Origin: Novosphingobium hassiacum
Lineage (GTDB): Bacteria > Pseudomonadota > Alphaproteobacteria > Sphingomonadales > Sphingomonadaceae
Direction: 5' to 3'
Length of the DNA stretch: 64,000 bases
Assembly: GCF_014196055.1 (NCBI RefSeq)
Contig: NZ_JACICY010000005.1
Location: forward strand, 256,084 to 320,083
Both the position numbers and the translations under genes were made by a program. The notes under the pieces are model-generated. The model was not told the DNA's origin and ran no database searches. It saw only the letters and a list, made by a program, of their open reading frames with translations. Shown here piece after piece: positions 26,893 to 34,659 of the stretch (positions are counted from its first letter, which is position 1; each line of letters opens with the position of its first letter).

Positions 26893-27021
26893 CGACGCAA
26901 TTCTCCCTTGACGAACGGCACTCGATCAAAGCGCAGCCGGTCGCCTCGTGGCGCTGACTAGACCCGATCCGCCATTCTTGCACGGCGCATAAGTATGCGA
27001 GGAAACGCAAGCTCGCGACGT

Positions 27022-27032
27022 GTGTGCAACGC
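27022..27032 (-). promoter_or_regulatory. 11-mer operator candidate upstream of zwf
   Basis: GTGTGCAACGC is found here and again at 28772-28782 in front of the alpha-glucosidase gene. At this site it extends to an inverted repeat GTGC-AAC-GCAC, which fits a LacI-type dimer. The LacI regulator at 28977 is the obvious candidate. It lies about 130 bases from the zwf start. Confidence 0.4.
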
Positions 27033-27071
27033 ACCATCGCCGAGAGCAATCGTTTGATCCGTCAATCCGCT

Positions 27072-28709
27072 TCAGATCGCGCTTTCCACGATCAGCAGTG
27101 CGCCAAACGCCGGGAGATCACCCGGCGTGGCGTCGTTGACCGAAACGAGTAAGCTGCCGCTCCTCGCATGCTCGGCGGGCCAGACCGCCGGTGCAGCGGA
27201 CAGGTTGAACACGCCGACGATCGAATGGCCTCGATGCTCGCGTCGCACGACCAGCACGCTTTCATCGGCCTTCATGACGGCAAATGTTCCCACACGAAGC
27301 GCCGGATGATCGCGGCGCAGGCTCAGCAAGTGTCGGGTCAGATTGAGCTGCGATGTAGGATCGGCCTCCTGCCGGTCGACCGCCCGCGCGAGGTTGTCCT
27401 CCCCCAGCGGCAGCCAGGGTGCGCTTGTGGTGAAGCCACCCTCACCCGCCTGCGCCTCCCACGGCATCGGCGTACGTGCCCCGTCGCGCGAAAGCGTCAA
27501 CGGCCAGTTGGCGATGGCTTCTGGATCCTGCAACTGCTCGAACGGAATATCGACCTGCGACAGCCCCAGCTCTTCGCCCTGATATATGATGATGTTGCCA
27601 CGAAGCGTCGCGAACAGCACGGCCTTGGCACGGGCAAACGCTTCGCGCTCATCCGGCGTGCACCAGCGCGAGACCGCGCGCGGGGCGTCGTGGTTTTCGA
27701 ACGCCCAGCTAGGCCAGCCCATTCCGGGTTCATCGGGCCATTTGGCTGCGGCCTGCGCAACGAACTGCGGTGTCAGTTTCTCGGCGTAGAGGAAGTCGAA
27801 ACCATAGGCGCTGTTGAGGTGGCTCTCCCCGGCGGTGAACGCCTTCATTTCCTCTTCCGCAATGTCGCCACCCACTTCGGCAACGGTGAAGATGGCGCCA
27901 TACCCGTCGCACAACCCGCGCACGCGCTCGATAAACGGGAGGATGTCGGGATGCGACTGATTGTACAGCTTGAGCTGGAAGTCGAATGGCCGGGTCTTGC
28001 GGCGTCCATCGTCGGGCGCAGGCGGATTGTCGCGCAGGTCCGGGTCGTGCATCAGGAAATTGAGCGCATCGAGCCGAAACCCGTCCACCCCGCGATCCAG
28101 CCAGAACTTCATCGCGGCCAGCAGCGCGGCCTGCACCTGCGGGTTATGGGCGTTGACTTGTGGCTGGCTCGGCAGGAAATTGTGCAGATAGTACTGACAT
28201 CGCCGCGCGTCCCAGGTCCATGCCGGACCACCGAATACCGACTGCCAGTTCGATGGCGGAGAACCATCGGCCTTCGGGTCTTCCCAGACATACCAGTCCG
28301 CCTTCGGGTTCGTGCGGTCCTGCCTGCTCTCGATGAACCACGCATGCTGATCCGATGTGTGGGCAAATACCTGATCGATCGTGACCTTGAGGCCGAGTTC
28401 GTGTGCGCGGGCAACAAGCGCATCGAAATCGGCAAGCGTGCCGAAGATGGGATCGACATCGCAGTAGTCCGCAACGTCGTAGCCAAAATCCTTCATCGGC
28501 GACTTGAAGAATGGCGAAATCCAGATCGCATCGACGCCGAGCCGCGCAACGTGGTCCAACCGCGCCGTGATCCCGGGCAGATCGCCGATGCCATCACCGT
28601 TCGAATCGCTGAAGCTGCGGGGGTATATCTGGTAGATCGCGGCCCCTCGCCACCAAGGTGTTTGCACGCTTGTATTCGGCGTTTCATCGGTAACGCGTCT
28701 GGCAGTCAT
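27072..28709 (-). CDS. GH13 alpha-glucosidase (oligo-1,6-glucosidase type)
   Basis: 545 residues with the GH13 core: WWRGAAIYQIYPRSFSDSNGDGIGDLPGI at the N-terminus, then DQVFAHTSDQHAWF, the nucleophile block DGFRLDALNF, the acid/base block TVAEVGG and the transition-state block FENHDAPRAV. The catalytic domain is followed by a small C-terminal beta domain ending in MLIVESAI-like sequence. It releases glucose from malto- or isomalto-oligosaccharides, which then enter glk and the Entner-Doudoroff pathway. There is no signal peptide, so it is cytoplasmic. It lies divergently from a LacI regulator. Confidence 0.93.
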   Translation of the reverse strand: MTARRVTDETPNTSVQTPWWRGAAIYQIYPRSFSDSNGDGIGDLPGITARLDHVARLGVDAIWISPFFKSPMKDFGYDVADYCDVDPIFGTLADFDALVARAHELGLKVTIDQVFAHTSDQHAWFIESRQDRTNPKADWYVWEDPKADGSPPSNWQSVFGGPAWTWDARRCQYYLHNFLPSQPQVNAHNPQVQAALLAAMKFWLDRGVDGFRLDALNFLMHDPDLRDNPPAPDDGRRKTRPFDFQLKLYNQSHPDILPFIERVRGLCDGYGAIFTVAEVGGDIAEEEMKAFTAGESHLNSAYGFDFLYAEKLTPQFVAQAAAKWPDEPGMGWPSWAFENHDAPRAVSRWCTPDEREAFARAKAVLFATLRGNIIIYQGEELGLSQVDIPFEQLQDPEAIANWPLTLSRDGARTPMPWEAQAGEGGFTTSAPWLPLGEDNLARAVDRQEADPTSQLNLTRHLLSLRRDHPALRVGTFAVMKADESVLVVRREHRGHSIVGVFNLSAAPAVWPAEHARSGSLLVSVNDATPGDLPAFGALLIVESAI

Positions 28710-28771
28710 AGGTTCGGACTTCCCGGCTTACATCAGCATGAACAGCTCAGTCGTTGTATGAAGTCGCGCGC

Positions 28772-28782
28772 GTGTGCAACGC
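28772..28782 (+). promoter_or_regulatory. 11-mer operator candidate between alpha-glucosidase and lacI-type gene
   Basis: Exact copy of the GTGTGCAACGC found upstream of zwf. Here the right half-site is degenerate (GTGC-AAC-GCCC). It lies in the divergent promoter region, 63 bases from the alpha-glucosidase start and 195 from the regulator start. Confidence 0.4.
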
Positions 28783-28976
28783 CCTTGGCCGATCTGCCCT
28801 ACCCGGATGACATGCGCATTTCATGACTGCTGGCCGAATAGCCGCGCATTCATCCCACCCGACGAGCACTTGGCCGCAACATTTGCGCAACAATTCCGCA
28901 GGAACCGGAAACCGATTGGCAGTCCGGCAGTTGGGGCGTCACATGGTTAATGTACTGATCAGGAACCAATAATCCG

Positions 28977-29993
28977 ATGAACGAGGGCAAGGCACCGGAG
29001 AAGATCAGGAACATAGCCGAACTTGCGCGCATGGCTGGCGTTTCGGCGGGCACCGTCTCGCGTGCGCTGGCCAACAAGACCCTCGTCAACAAGGAAACCC
29101 GCGAGCGCATCCAGGCACTAGCCCGTGAGCACAGTTTTCGCCCCAATCAGATGGCGCGCCGTCTGCGCACGCAGAAGACCGGCGTGATCGGCGTCGTGAT
29201 TCCGCTGGGGCACGAGCGCCGACAGCACATCTCGGACCCGTTCTTCATGACCCTGTTCGGCTATCTGGCCGACGAACTTACCGAGATCGGTTATGATCTG
29301 ATGCTCTCGCGCGTCGACCCCGGCGACGAGGAGTGGCTCGAGCGGATCGTGGACTCCGGTATGCTCGACGGTGCGTTGGTCATCGGTCAGTCGAACCAGA
29401 CGAACGCGATCGAGCGCGTGGCACAGCAATACGATCCGCTGGTGATCTGGGGGAGCAAACGTGACGGGCTCGACCAATGTACCGTCGGCACCGACAACCA
29501 TGCTGGCGGCCGACTGGTCGCCGGGCACCTGATTGCCCGGGGGTCGCGCAGTCTGGCGTTTCTGGGTGATACCCAAGGACCGGAAATCGCTGACCGTCTG
29601 GCTGGTGCGCGGGCCGTAGCCGATGCGGCCGATGTGCCGTTGACAGCCTTCCCCACGCCCTTGGCTAGCGATGAGATGGCGGCGCAGATTGCTGATCAGC
29701 TGGATCGGCTGGATAATGATGTGGACGGTATCGTCTGCGCTTCGGATACGATCGCGATGACGACCATGCGTCTGCTGCACGAGCGCGGGCACGCCGTCCC
29801 AGGCAAGATTGCGGTCACGGGGTTCGACGATCTTCCGCTGGCAACCCGTACGGTCCCCCAGCTTACAACGGTACGGCAGGACTTCGCTGCGGGTGCCCGT
29901 GCGATGGTCGACACCCTGTGCCGGCGTATGGCCGGTGAGGACGCGCCGTCGACTGTGATGGCGCCGGAACTGATCGTCCGCGAAAGCACCTGA
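28977..29993 (+). CDS. LacI family transcriptional regulator
   Basis: 338 residues. The N-terminal helix-turn-helix IAELARMAGVSAGTVSRALA and hinge NQMARRLRTQKTGVIGVVIP are those of LacI/GalR. The sugar-binding part has DNHAGGRLVAGHLIARG and a C-terminal GFDDLPLATRTVPQLTTVRQD. It is divergent from the alpha-glucosidase gene, and the shared 11-mer in front of zwf makes a repressor of both units likely. Its ligand is not known. It ends 9 bases from the convergent zinc dehydrogenase gene. Confidence 0.92.
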   Translation: MNEGKAPEKIRNIAELARMAGVSAGTVSRALANKTLVNKETRERIQALAREHSFRPNQMARRLRTQKTGVIGVVIPLGHERRQHISDPFFMTLFGYLADELTEIGYDLMLSRVDPGDEEWLERIVDSGMLDGALVIGQSNQTNAIERVAQQYDPLVIWGSKRDGLDQCTVGTDNHAGGRLVAGHLIARGSRSLAFLGDTQGPEIADRLAGARAVADAADVPLTAFPTPLASDEMAAQIADQLDRLDNDVDGIVCASDTIAMTTMRLLHERGHAVPGKIAVTGFDDLPLATRTVPQLTTVRQDFAAGARAMVDTLCRRMAGEDAPSTVMAPELIVREST

Positions 29994-30002
29994 TCCGGGC
30001 GA

Positions 30003-31010
30003 TCAGGCTGCCGGATCGATCAGCACCTTGCACTGGCTTGACCGCCGCCTCAGGCTTTCGAACACGTCAGGCGTAGCAGCCAGCGAAATCGTGTCGGTCA
30101 CGAGCAGTCGCGGCTCGACCGCTCCGCGATCGAGCGCGTCGAGCGCCGCCTCGTATTCCTGCCGCGTGAAGAACGCCGATGTGATCAGCTTCACCTGCTT
30201 GGATAGCATTGCGAAGCTGTTGAACGTGTCAGGCCGCGTGCACAGCCCGAGCAGCACGATGGTGCCATCATTGCGCACCTGTTCGACGGCTTGCGCGATC
30301 AGGCCGGGTACGCCGACGCATTCAAAGACGATGTCGGCCTTGGCGCCGAGCCCACGTTCGGCCCCGCTGACCGGGTTTTCCGGATCGACCACGAAATCGT
30401 GTGCGCCCATCTGCGTGGCACGTTCGCGCTGCCATTCGGCGAGATCCTGCACGACCACGCGACCCGCGCCGAACCGCCTTGCCCAGAACGCGACCGCAAG
30501 GCCGATCGGTCCTGCGCCAAGGACGAGCACCTTGTCGCCGATGCGCAACTGGCTCAGGGCCACTCCATGCAGTGCGACTGCGAGCGGCTCGACGATCGCA
30601 CCATCGGCAAGGCTTGCGCTGGCGGGCAGGCGTATGCACTGGTTGGGTCGGGTCAGCGCGTACTCGGCATAGCCCCCGCCCTGCAGGCCGAAGTGTTCGC
30701 ACCACTGCACTGCGCCTGTCCGGCAGGCATGGCAGTGACCGCAGCTCTTAAGCGGTATGACCGAGACGAGGTCGCCGTTCGCCAGGCCTTCGACGCCCTT
30801 GCCCAGCGCCACGATCTCGCCCGCGAATTCGTGACCGAGGATCGAGCCCGTACCCTGTCCGTAGGCAGCGTCCTCGGTCATGTGCAGGTCGGAGCCGCAG
30901 ATGCCGCAGCGCCCGACCTTTACCACGACGTCGCCCTCGCCGGGAGTGGGGTCGGAAACCGTTTCGAGGGCGAGTGGCCGGTGTAGCCCCTGCATTACCG
31001 CTGCGCGCAT
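30003..31010 (-). CDS. zinc-dependent medium-chain alcohol dehydrogenase
   Basis: 335 residues from the ATG at 31010. It has the catalytic zinc block GRCGICGSDLH and GHEFAGEIVALG, the structural zinc Cys set CGHCHACRTGAVQWC and the NAD-binding VLGAGPIGLAVAFWARR. Sorbitol/2,3-butanediol-type dehydrogenases are the closest. It is the last gene of the minus-strand catabolic operon from 34588, starting 11 bases after the SDR stop. It probably oxidises an alcohol intermediate of the pathway or reduces a ketone. Confidence 0.88.
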   Translation of the reverse strand: MRAAVMQGLHRPLALETVSDPTPGEGDVVVKVGRCGICGSDLHMTEDAAYGQGTGSILGHEFAGEIVALGKGVEGLANGDLVSVIPLKSCGHCHACRTGAVQWCEHFGLQGGGYAEYALTRPNQCIRLPASASLADGAIVEPLAVALHGVALSQLRIGDKVLVLGAGPIGLAVAFWARRFGAGRVVVQDLAEWQRERATQMGAHDFVVDPENPVSGAERGLGAKADIVFECVGVPGLIAQAVEQVRNDGTIVLLGLCTRPDTFNSFAMLSKQVKLITSAFFTRQEYEAALDALDRGAVEPRLLVTDTISLAATPDVFESLRRRSSQCKVLIDPAA

Positions 31011-31021
31011 CAGCTGTATCC

Positions 31022-31861
31022 CTAGTTGAACTTGCCGAGCATCATGCCGCCATCGATCACGCAATGGCTGCCGGTCATGTAATCGGAAGCGTCCGACGCC
31101 AGGAGCAGCGCTAGCGGCTTGAGCTGGTCAGTCTCGGCCACTTGTCCCAGCGGCACGATCGCATCCCAGGCCTTGCGCGCGACGGGGTCTTTCTTGAGCC
31201 AGCCCCCGCCGATGTTGGTCACGAACGGTCCGGGCGCGATGGCATTGATGCGAATGCGGAATTCAGCAAGTTCCAGCCCCAGGGCACGGACCATGTGCAG
31301 CACACCGGCCTTTGCGGGCATGTAGGGCAGGCCGACGATCGGTTCGGTCACGAGACCGGCATTCGACGCGGTGGTGATGATCGATCCGCCCGTGCGACCG
31401 TTGGTGCGGCCCGCCTTCTTCATGATCCGCACCGCATTGCTGACGGTGTAGAACACGCCGTTGAGGTTGATCTGGATTGAGCGGTCCCAGCGCTTGTGGT
31501 CGTAAGTGTCGACCTGGCCGTCGGGATTGCGGTGCCCGGCCGGATTCCAGAAACCTGCGCCGGTATCGATCCCGGCATTGGCAAAGCAGATGTCGAGGCC
31601 TCCATAAGCCGCGTCGTGATCGTCAAATGCAGCGGCGACCTGGTCCCAATCACTGACATCGAGCTTGGCGGCGCGGACGGTGTGGCCCTCCCCCTGCAGG
31701 CGCTCGGCCTCTCGCGTCGCTCCGGCTTCGTCGATGTCGGACAGGGTCACCTGGGCGCCCGCCTCGGCCATGGCCTCCGCATAGGCAAGACCGATACCCG
31801 ACGCTGCGCCGGTCACGAAGGCGCTGCGGCCCCTGATGTCGAATTTGTCGAGCGTGCTCAT
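31022..31861 (-). CDS. short-chain dehydrogenase/reductase
   Basis: 279 residues: cofactor motif TGAASGIG (17-24), NAG in CFANAGID, serine in TTASNAG, and the catalytic YMPAK (YxxxK). It resembles classical SDRs acting on ring or side-chain alcohols, and the insertion WNPAGHRNPDGQVDTYDHKRWD is unusual. The start MSTLDKFD at 31861 is chosen over 31897 because the extension would run into the preceding Rieske gene. Between Rieske oxygenase and zinc dehydrogenase, it is likely a catabolic dehydrogenase. Confidence 0.9.
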   Translation of the reverse strand: MSTLDKFDIRGRSAFVTGAASGIGLAYAEAMAEAGAQVTLSDIDEAGATREAERLQGEGHTVRAAKLDVSDWDQVAAAFDDHDAAYGGLDICFANAGIDTGAGFWNPAGHRNPDGQVDTYDHKRWDRSIQINLNGVFYTVSNAVRIMKKAGRTNGRTGGSIITTASNAGLVTEPIVGLPYMPAKAGVLHMVRALGLELAEFRIRINAIAPGPFVTNIGGGWLKKDPVARKAWDAIVPLGQVAETDQLKPLALLLASDASDYMTGSHCVIDGGMMLGKFN

Positions 31862-31871
31862 CGGCTTCCTC

Positions 31872-32939
31872 TCACTGTGCTGTTCCCAAGTTCTCACGCT
31901 CGATCATACGCTGCAGCATCCGGCGGGCGCGTACCCCGCCGCCATCACCACCAAGGACCAAGGGGCGCAGTGCCCAGAAGTCCTCGCCGCGCATCAGGCG
32001 GTGGCTGTCGCGGATCAGAGGCATGTCTTCGTGCTCAAACGCGAATTCGAGCGCCGCGCGCATGCCAGCCGTAAACTCGGCATCGCCCAGCTTGTAGTCG
32101 CGCGCGGTCGCCCAGAAGTAGTGGGTGGTGTCTGGCGTCTCGGGGGTGAAGGCGTGGAGCGACGGGAGCAACGTACAGGCGTCATGAGGCGTGCCTGGAT
32201 CGCCTGCCCGGAAATCGAAGTAGAGCACAGCGGGCGCATGCCACTTCACTCGACCGTAGAAATCCTGGCGGCGGCCCTCGGTCCCCATCACGGCCGAGAT
32301 GCCGACTGACAGGTGATCGTCACGCTGCACGTATTCGGCAAAGACGTTCTCGCCGTCCTGCCAGAACTTGCGCTCGCCTTGCGTGAAGGCGCTGGCGACG
32401 AGCGCAGGGTGGACGAAATTCGCGTGGCTGAGATCGAGAATGTTGTCGCTGTAGAGTTCGTAGTGCCCCTCTGCCAAAGTGGCGCCCCGGACCGCCTCCC
32501 ATCTGGGATCTGACAGCCACGAAAAGTCCGGGATCGCGGTCGTATCAGCCTGTGCCGGATCGCCCATCCATATCCATAGCAATGCGTGCCGTTCGACGAG
32601 CGGATAGACCTGCAACCGGGCGTCGGGCAATTGCCCGCCCGGATGGGGATTGTGCACACAGGCCCCCGCACCATCGAAGCGCAATCCGTGATAAGGGCAG
32701 GACAAAGCGCCGTCGATGACGCAGCCGTGCCCGAGCGGCGCGAAGCGGTGCGGGCAGCGACCGGCTACAGCATTGGGGTGGCCCTCACCATCCCGGAACA
32801 GCGCGACGGGTTCTTCAAGAAACGTGCGTTGCTGCGGCGTTTCCCCAAGTTCATCCGCCCATCCGGCAACGTACCAGATGTTGCGCAAGTACGTTCCGAC
32901 GGGCTTGCCCGACAGGCGGGGAACCGGGGTCCTGTCCAC
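31872..32939 (-). CDS. Rieske [2Fe-2S] aromatic oxygenase (VanA/demethylase type)
   Basis: 355 residues. Rieske ligands Cys62-x-His64 (RCPHRF) and Cys81-x2-His84 (CPYHG), then the mononuclear iron site Asp169, His172 and His177 (DNILDLSHANFVH). This is the vanillate O-demethylase/dicamba-monooxygenase-type single-component oxygenase family, which removes methyl groups or hydroxylates aromatic rings. The matching reductase (VanB type) is not in this window. It sits between the three cupins and the SDR, so its substrate is probably a methoxylated or hydroxylated aryl ketone. Gaps to neighbours are 10-18 bases. Confidence 0.9.
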   Translation of the reverse strand: MDRTPVPRLSGKPVGTYLRNIWYVAGWADELGETPQQRTFLEEPVALFRDGEGHPNAVAGRCPHRFAPLGHGCVIDGALSCPYHGLRFDGAGACVHNPHPGGQLPDARLQVYPLVERHALLWIWMGDPAQADTTAIPDFSWLSDPRWEAVRGATLAEGHYELYSDNILDLSHANFVHPALVASAFTQGERKFWQDGENVFAEYVQRDDHLSVGISAVMGTEGRRQDFYGRVKWHAPAVLYFDFRAGDPGTPHDACTLLPSLHAFTPETPDTTHYFWATARDYKLGDAEFTAGMRAALEFAFEHEDMPLIRDSHRLMRGEDFWALRPLVLGGDGGGVRARRMLQRMIERENLGTAQ

Positions 32940-32957
32940 AGGCAGCCGCCGCCGCCG

Positions 32958-33494
32958 CTACAAGTAGAGCGCGGGGTTGATCGCGATGCCGTGTTCGGCG
33001 CAGTAGCTTTCGTAGTGGTTCATGAACCACCACACGTCGAGCGTCTCGACATGGTTGCCGTTCTCGTCGAAGAACTCGTTGGCGCCCTGCATGTGGAACA
33101 ATGCCTTCATGCCGTTGGGATCATCGGTGACGAGCGTGTGCGCAGTGCCCGGCGTCTCGGTGATGAAGTCCCCCGCACGACAGACCCAGTCGTATTCGAG
33201 ATAGCGGAAAGAGCCTTCGAGCCCGACGGCCCAGACCTTGCCGCGATGCTTGTGGGTGCCGATAACACCGGGTCCCTTGATCCACAGAATGTTGACGTAG
33301 ACATTTTCGCGGACGTCGAACGCGAGGTGCCGGATCGCCGCATTGTCACCGAACGGAACCCACGGACTCTCCGCTTCGTCCGATCCGACGTAAGAGCCTT
33401 CGACGCCTTTGGACTTGATCAGGTTGCCGTAAAGTTCCGGCACGTCGACGATCTTGTACGCGCCCGAGGGCGGCGCCTTCATTGAGCTGGCCAT
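32958..33494 (-). CDS. cupin, 2,4'-dihydroxyacetophenone dioxygenase-like (copy A)
   Basis: 178 residues from the ATG at 33494. A single cupin domain holds the metal ligands in GTHKHRGK (His-x-His) and TPGTAHTLV (third His), with the conserved strand FRYLEYDW between. Length and pattern fit the 2,4'-dihydroxyacetophenone dioxygenase family, non-heme iron enzymes that split the C-C bond next to a carbonyl. Copy B (33502) and copy C (34055) follow the same layout, so three cleavage enzymes are clustered. Substrate is unproven. The start could also be 33482. Confidence 0.82.
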   Translation of the reverse strand: MASSMKAPPSGAYKIVDVPELYGNLIKSKGVEGSYVGSDEAESPWVPFGDNAAIRHLAFDVRENVYVNILWIKGPGVIGTHKHRGKVWAVGLEGSFRYLEYDWVCRAGDFITETPGTAHTLVTDDPNGMKALFHMQGANEFFDENGNHVETLDVWWFMNHYESYCAEHGIAINPALYL

Positions 33495-33501
33495 GGGTGC
33501 C

Positions 33502-34041
33502 TCAGATGTAGAGCTTGGGGTTGATCGGGATGCCCGCCTGGCGGCAGTGCGTTTCGTAGTGGTTGATGAACCACCAGACGTCGGTCGTATCGACCAGATT
33601 TGCATGCTCGTCGTAAAACTCGATCGGGCCTTGCATCCACCCGAACAGTTTGCAGCCTTCCGGATGGTCGGTAACCAGCGTGTGGCTTTCGCCCGGGGTT
33701 TCGAGGATCAAGCCGCCCGGCGTTGCGACCCAATCATATTCCAGATAGCGGACGCTGCCTTCGAGGCAGACCATGGTGATCGTGCCGCGATGGAAGTGCG
33801 TCCCGATCACGCCGGGACCCTTGACCCACAGGATGTTCGAGAACAGCCCCTGCCGCACGTCGAAGGCGAGATGCTTGATCGCGGCATTATCGCCAAACGG
33901 CACCCATGGACTGTCCACATCGGTCTGCGCATCGATGTAACGCCCGCCGGGGCTAAGCCGCGCGACCAGTTCCTTGTGGGCAAACGGAACATCGACGATC
34001 TCGGCTTTGTTCGATGGCGGAGCGGTCATTACGGTCGTCAT
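33502..34041 (-). CDS. cupin, 2,4'-dihydroxyacetophenone dioxygenase-like (copy B)
   Basis: 179 residues; closest to copy A (GTHFHRGT, VRYLEYDW, TPGESHTLV) and like it ends in Asp-rich WWFINHYETHCRQ. The metal set His-x-His plus His is conserved. The stop lies 7 bases before copy A's start and 13 after copy C's stop, so all three are translated from one message. Divergence from A suggests an old duplication rather than recent copying. Confidence 0.82.
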   Translation of the reverse strand: MTTVMTAPPSNKAEIVDVPFAHKELVARLSPGGRYIDAQTDVDSPWVPFGDNAAIKHLAFDVRQGLFSNILWVKGPGVIGTHFHRGTITMVCLEGSVRYLEYDWVATPGGLILETPGESHTLVTDHPEGCKLFGWMQGPIEFYDEHANLVDTTDVWWFINHYETHCRQAGIPINPKLYI

Positions 34042-34054
34042 CGGAAACGTCCTC

Positions 34055-34588
34055 TCAGCGGATCAAGGTGTCGACATAGTCCGCGCCGATGCCGACCCGG
34101 TCGTAGTGCTCGCGCGCGCCTTTGATGTAGTCGAACACGTCGAAGTGGCCGGTGGTGTTTCCCTCATCGTCGAGCCACATCAGCGGGCCGGAGACGACGA
34201 AAAACACCTTCATCGGGTCCTCGTGTTCATAGCAAACCAGCGTGTGGCTTTCGCCCGGCGTCTCATAGACGAAATCGCCCGCAGTCGCGGTCCATTCGTG
34301 CTCGAGATAGGCCCACTTGCCGCTGATCGTGTAGGCCCAGATCGGGTGCGGGTGGTAGTGACGGTTCACCAGCCCAGCCGACTTGCTCATCAGCACATCG
34401 GCCCACATATTCTTGGACGGGCTGATCCATACGGGCTTTGAAAACACGGTCTCGGAGATCGGCACCCAGTACCGCTCGTCACCTTCGGCGATCTTCGAGA
34501 GATAAATTTCGGGAAGCCCGCCTTCGCGGAAGACTTTCTCGACCGGCTTGATATCCCGCCAGAATTCCGTGTGCGCAGCATCAGGCAT
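34055..34588 (-). CDS. cupin, 2,4'-dihydroxyacetophenone dioxygenase-like (copy C)
   Basis: 177 residues from the ATG at 34588. It has NRHYHPHP, YLEHEW and TPGESHTLVCYEHE, and the C-terminus EHYDRVGIGADYVDTLI is the standard end of the dihydroxyacetophenone dioxygenase family, which makes this the copy closest to the founding family. ggaga lies eight bases before the chosen ATG, while the ATG at 34594 directly abuts ggaga and is too close. First gene of the six-gene operon down to 30003; a long hairpin lies just upstream. Confidence 0.84.
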   Translation of the reverse strand: MPDAAHTEFWRDIKPVEKVFREGGLPEIYLSKIAEGDERYWVPISETVFSKPVWISPSKNMWADVLMSKSAGLVNRHYHPHPIWAYTISGKWAYLEHEWTATAGDFVYETPGESHTLVCYEHEDPMKVFFVVSGPLMWLDDEGNTTGHFDVFDYIKGAREHYDRVGIGADYVDTLIR

Positions 34589-34609
34589 TTGCATTCTCCA
34601 GTCAAATTT

Positions 34610-34650
34610 GCTCGCAAGCGGGGCTGACGGGGGCAGCCGCGCTTGCGAGC
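34610..34650 (-). terminator. long stem-loop between TonB receptor and cupin genes
   Basis: 11-bp stem gctcgcaagcg/cgcttgcgagc, then an inner ggctg/cagcc stem with a 7-base loop; no T-tract on the minus strand. It lies 10 bases after the receptor stop and 22 before the first cupin start, so it may partly terminate or stabilise the message rather than end it. Confidence 0.55.
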
Positions 34651-34659
34651 CGTGCGTCC

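Noticed and set aside
27168..28826. 552-codon plus-strand frame opposite the alpha-glucosidase
   Set aside because: The GH13 motifs on the minus strand are complete; the plus frame shows only shadow composition.
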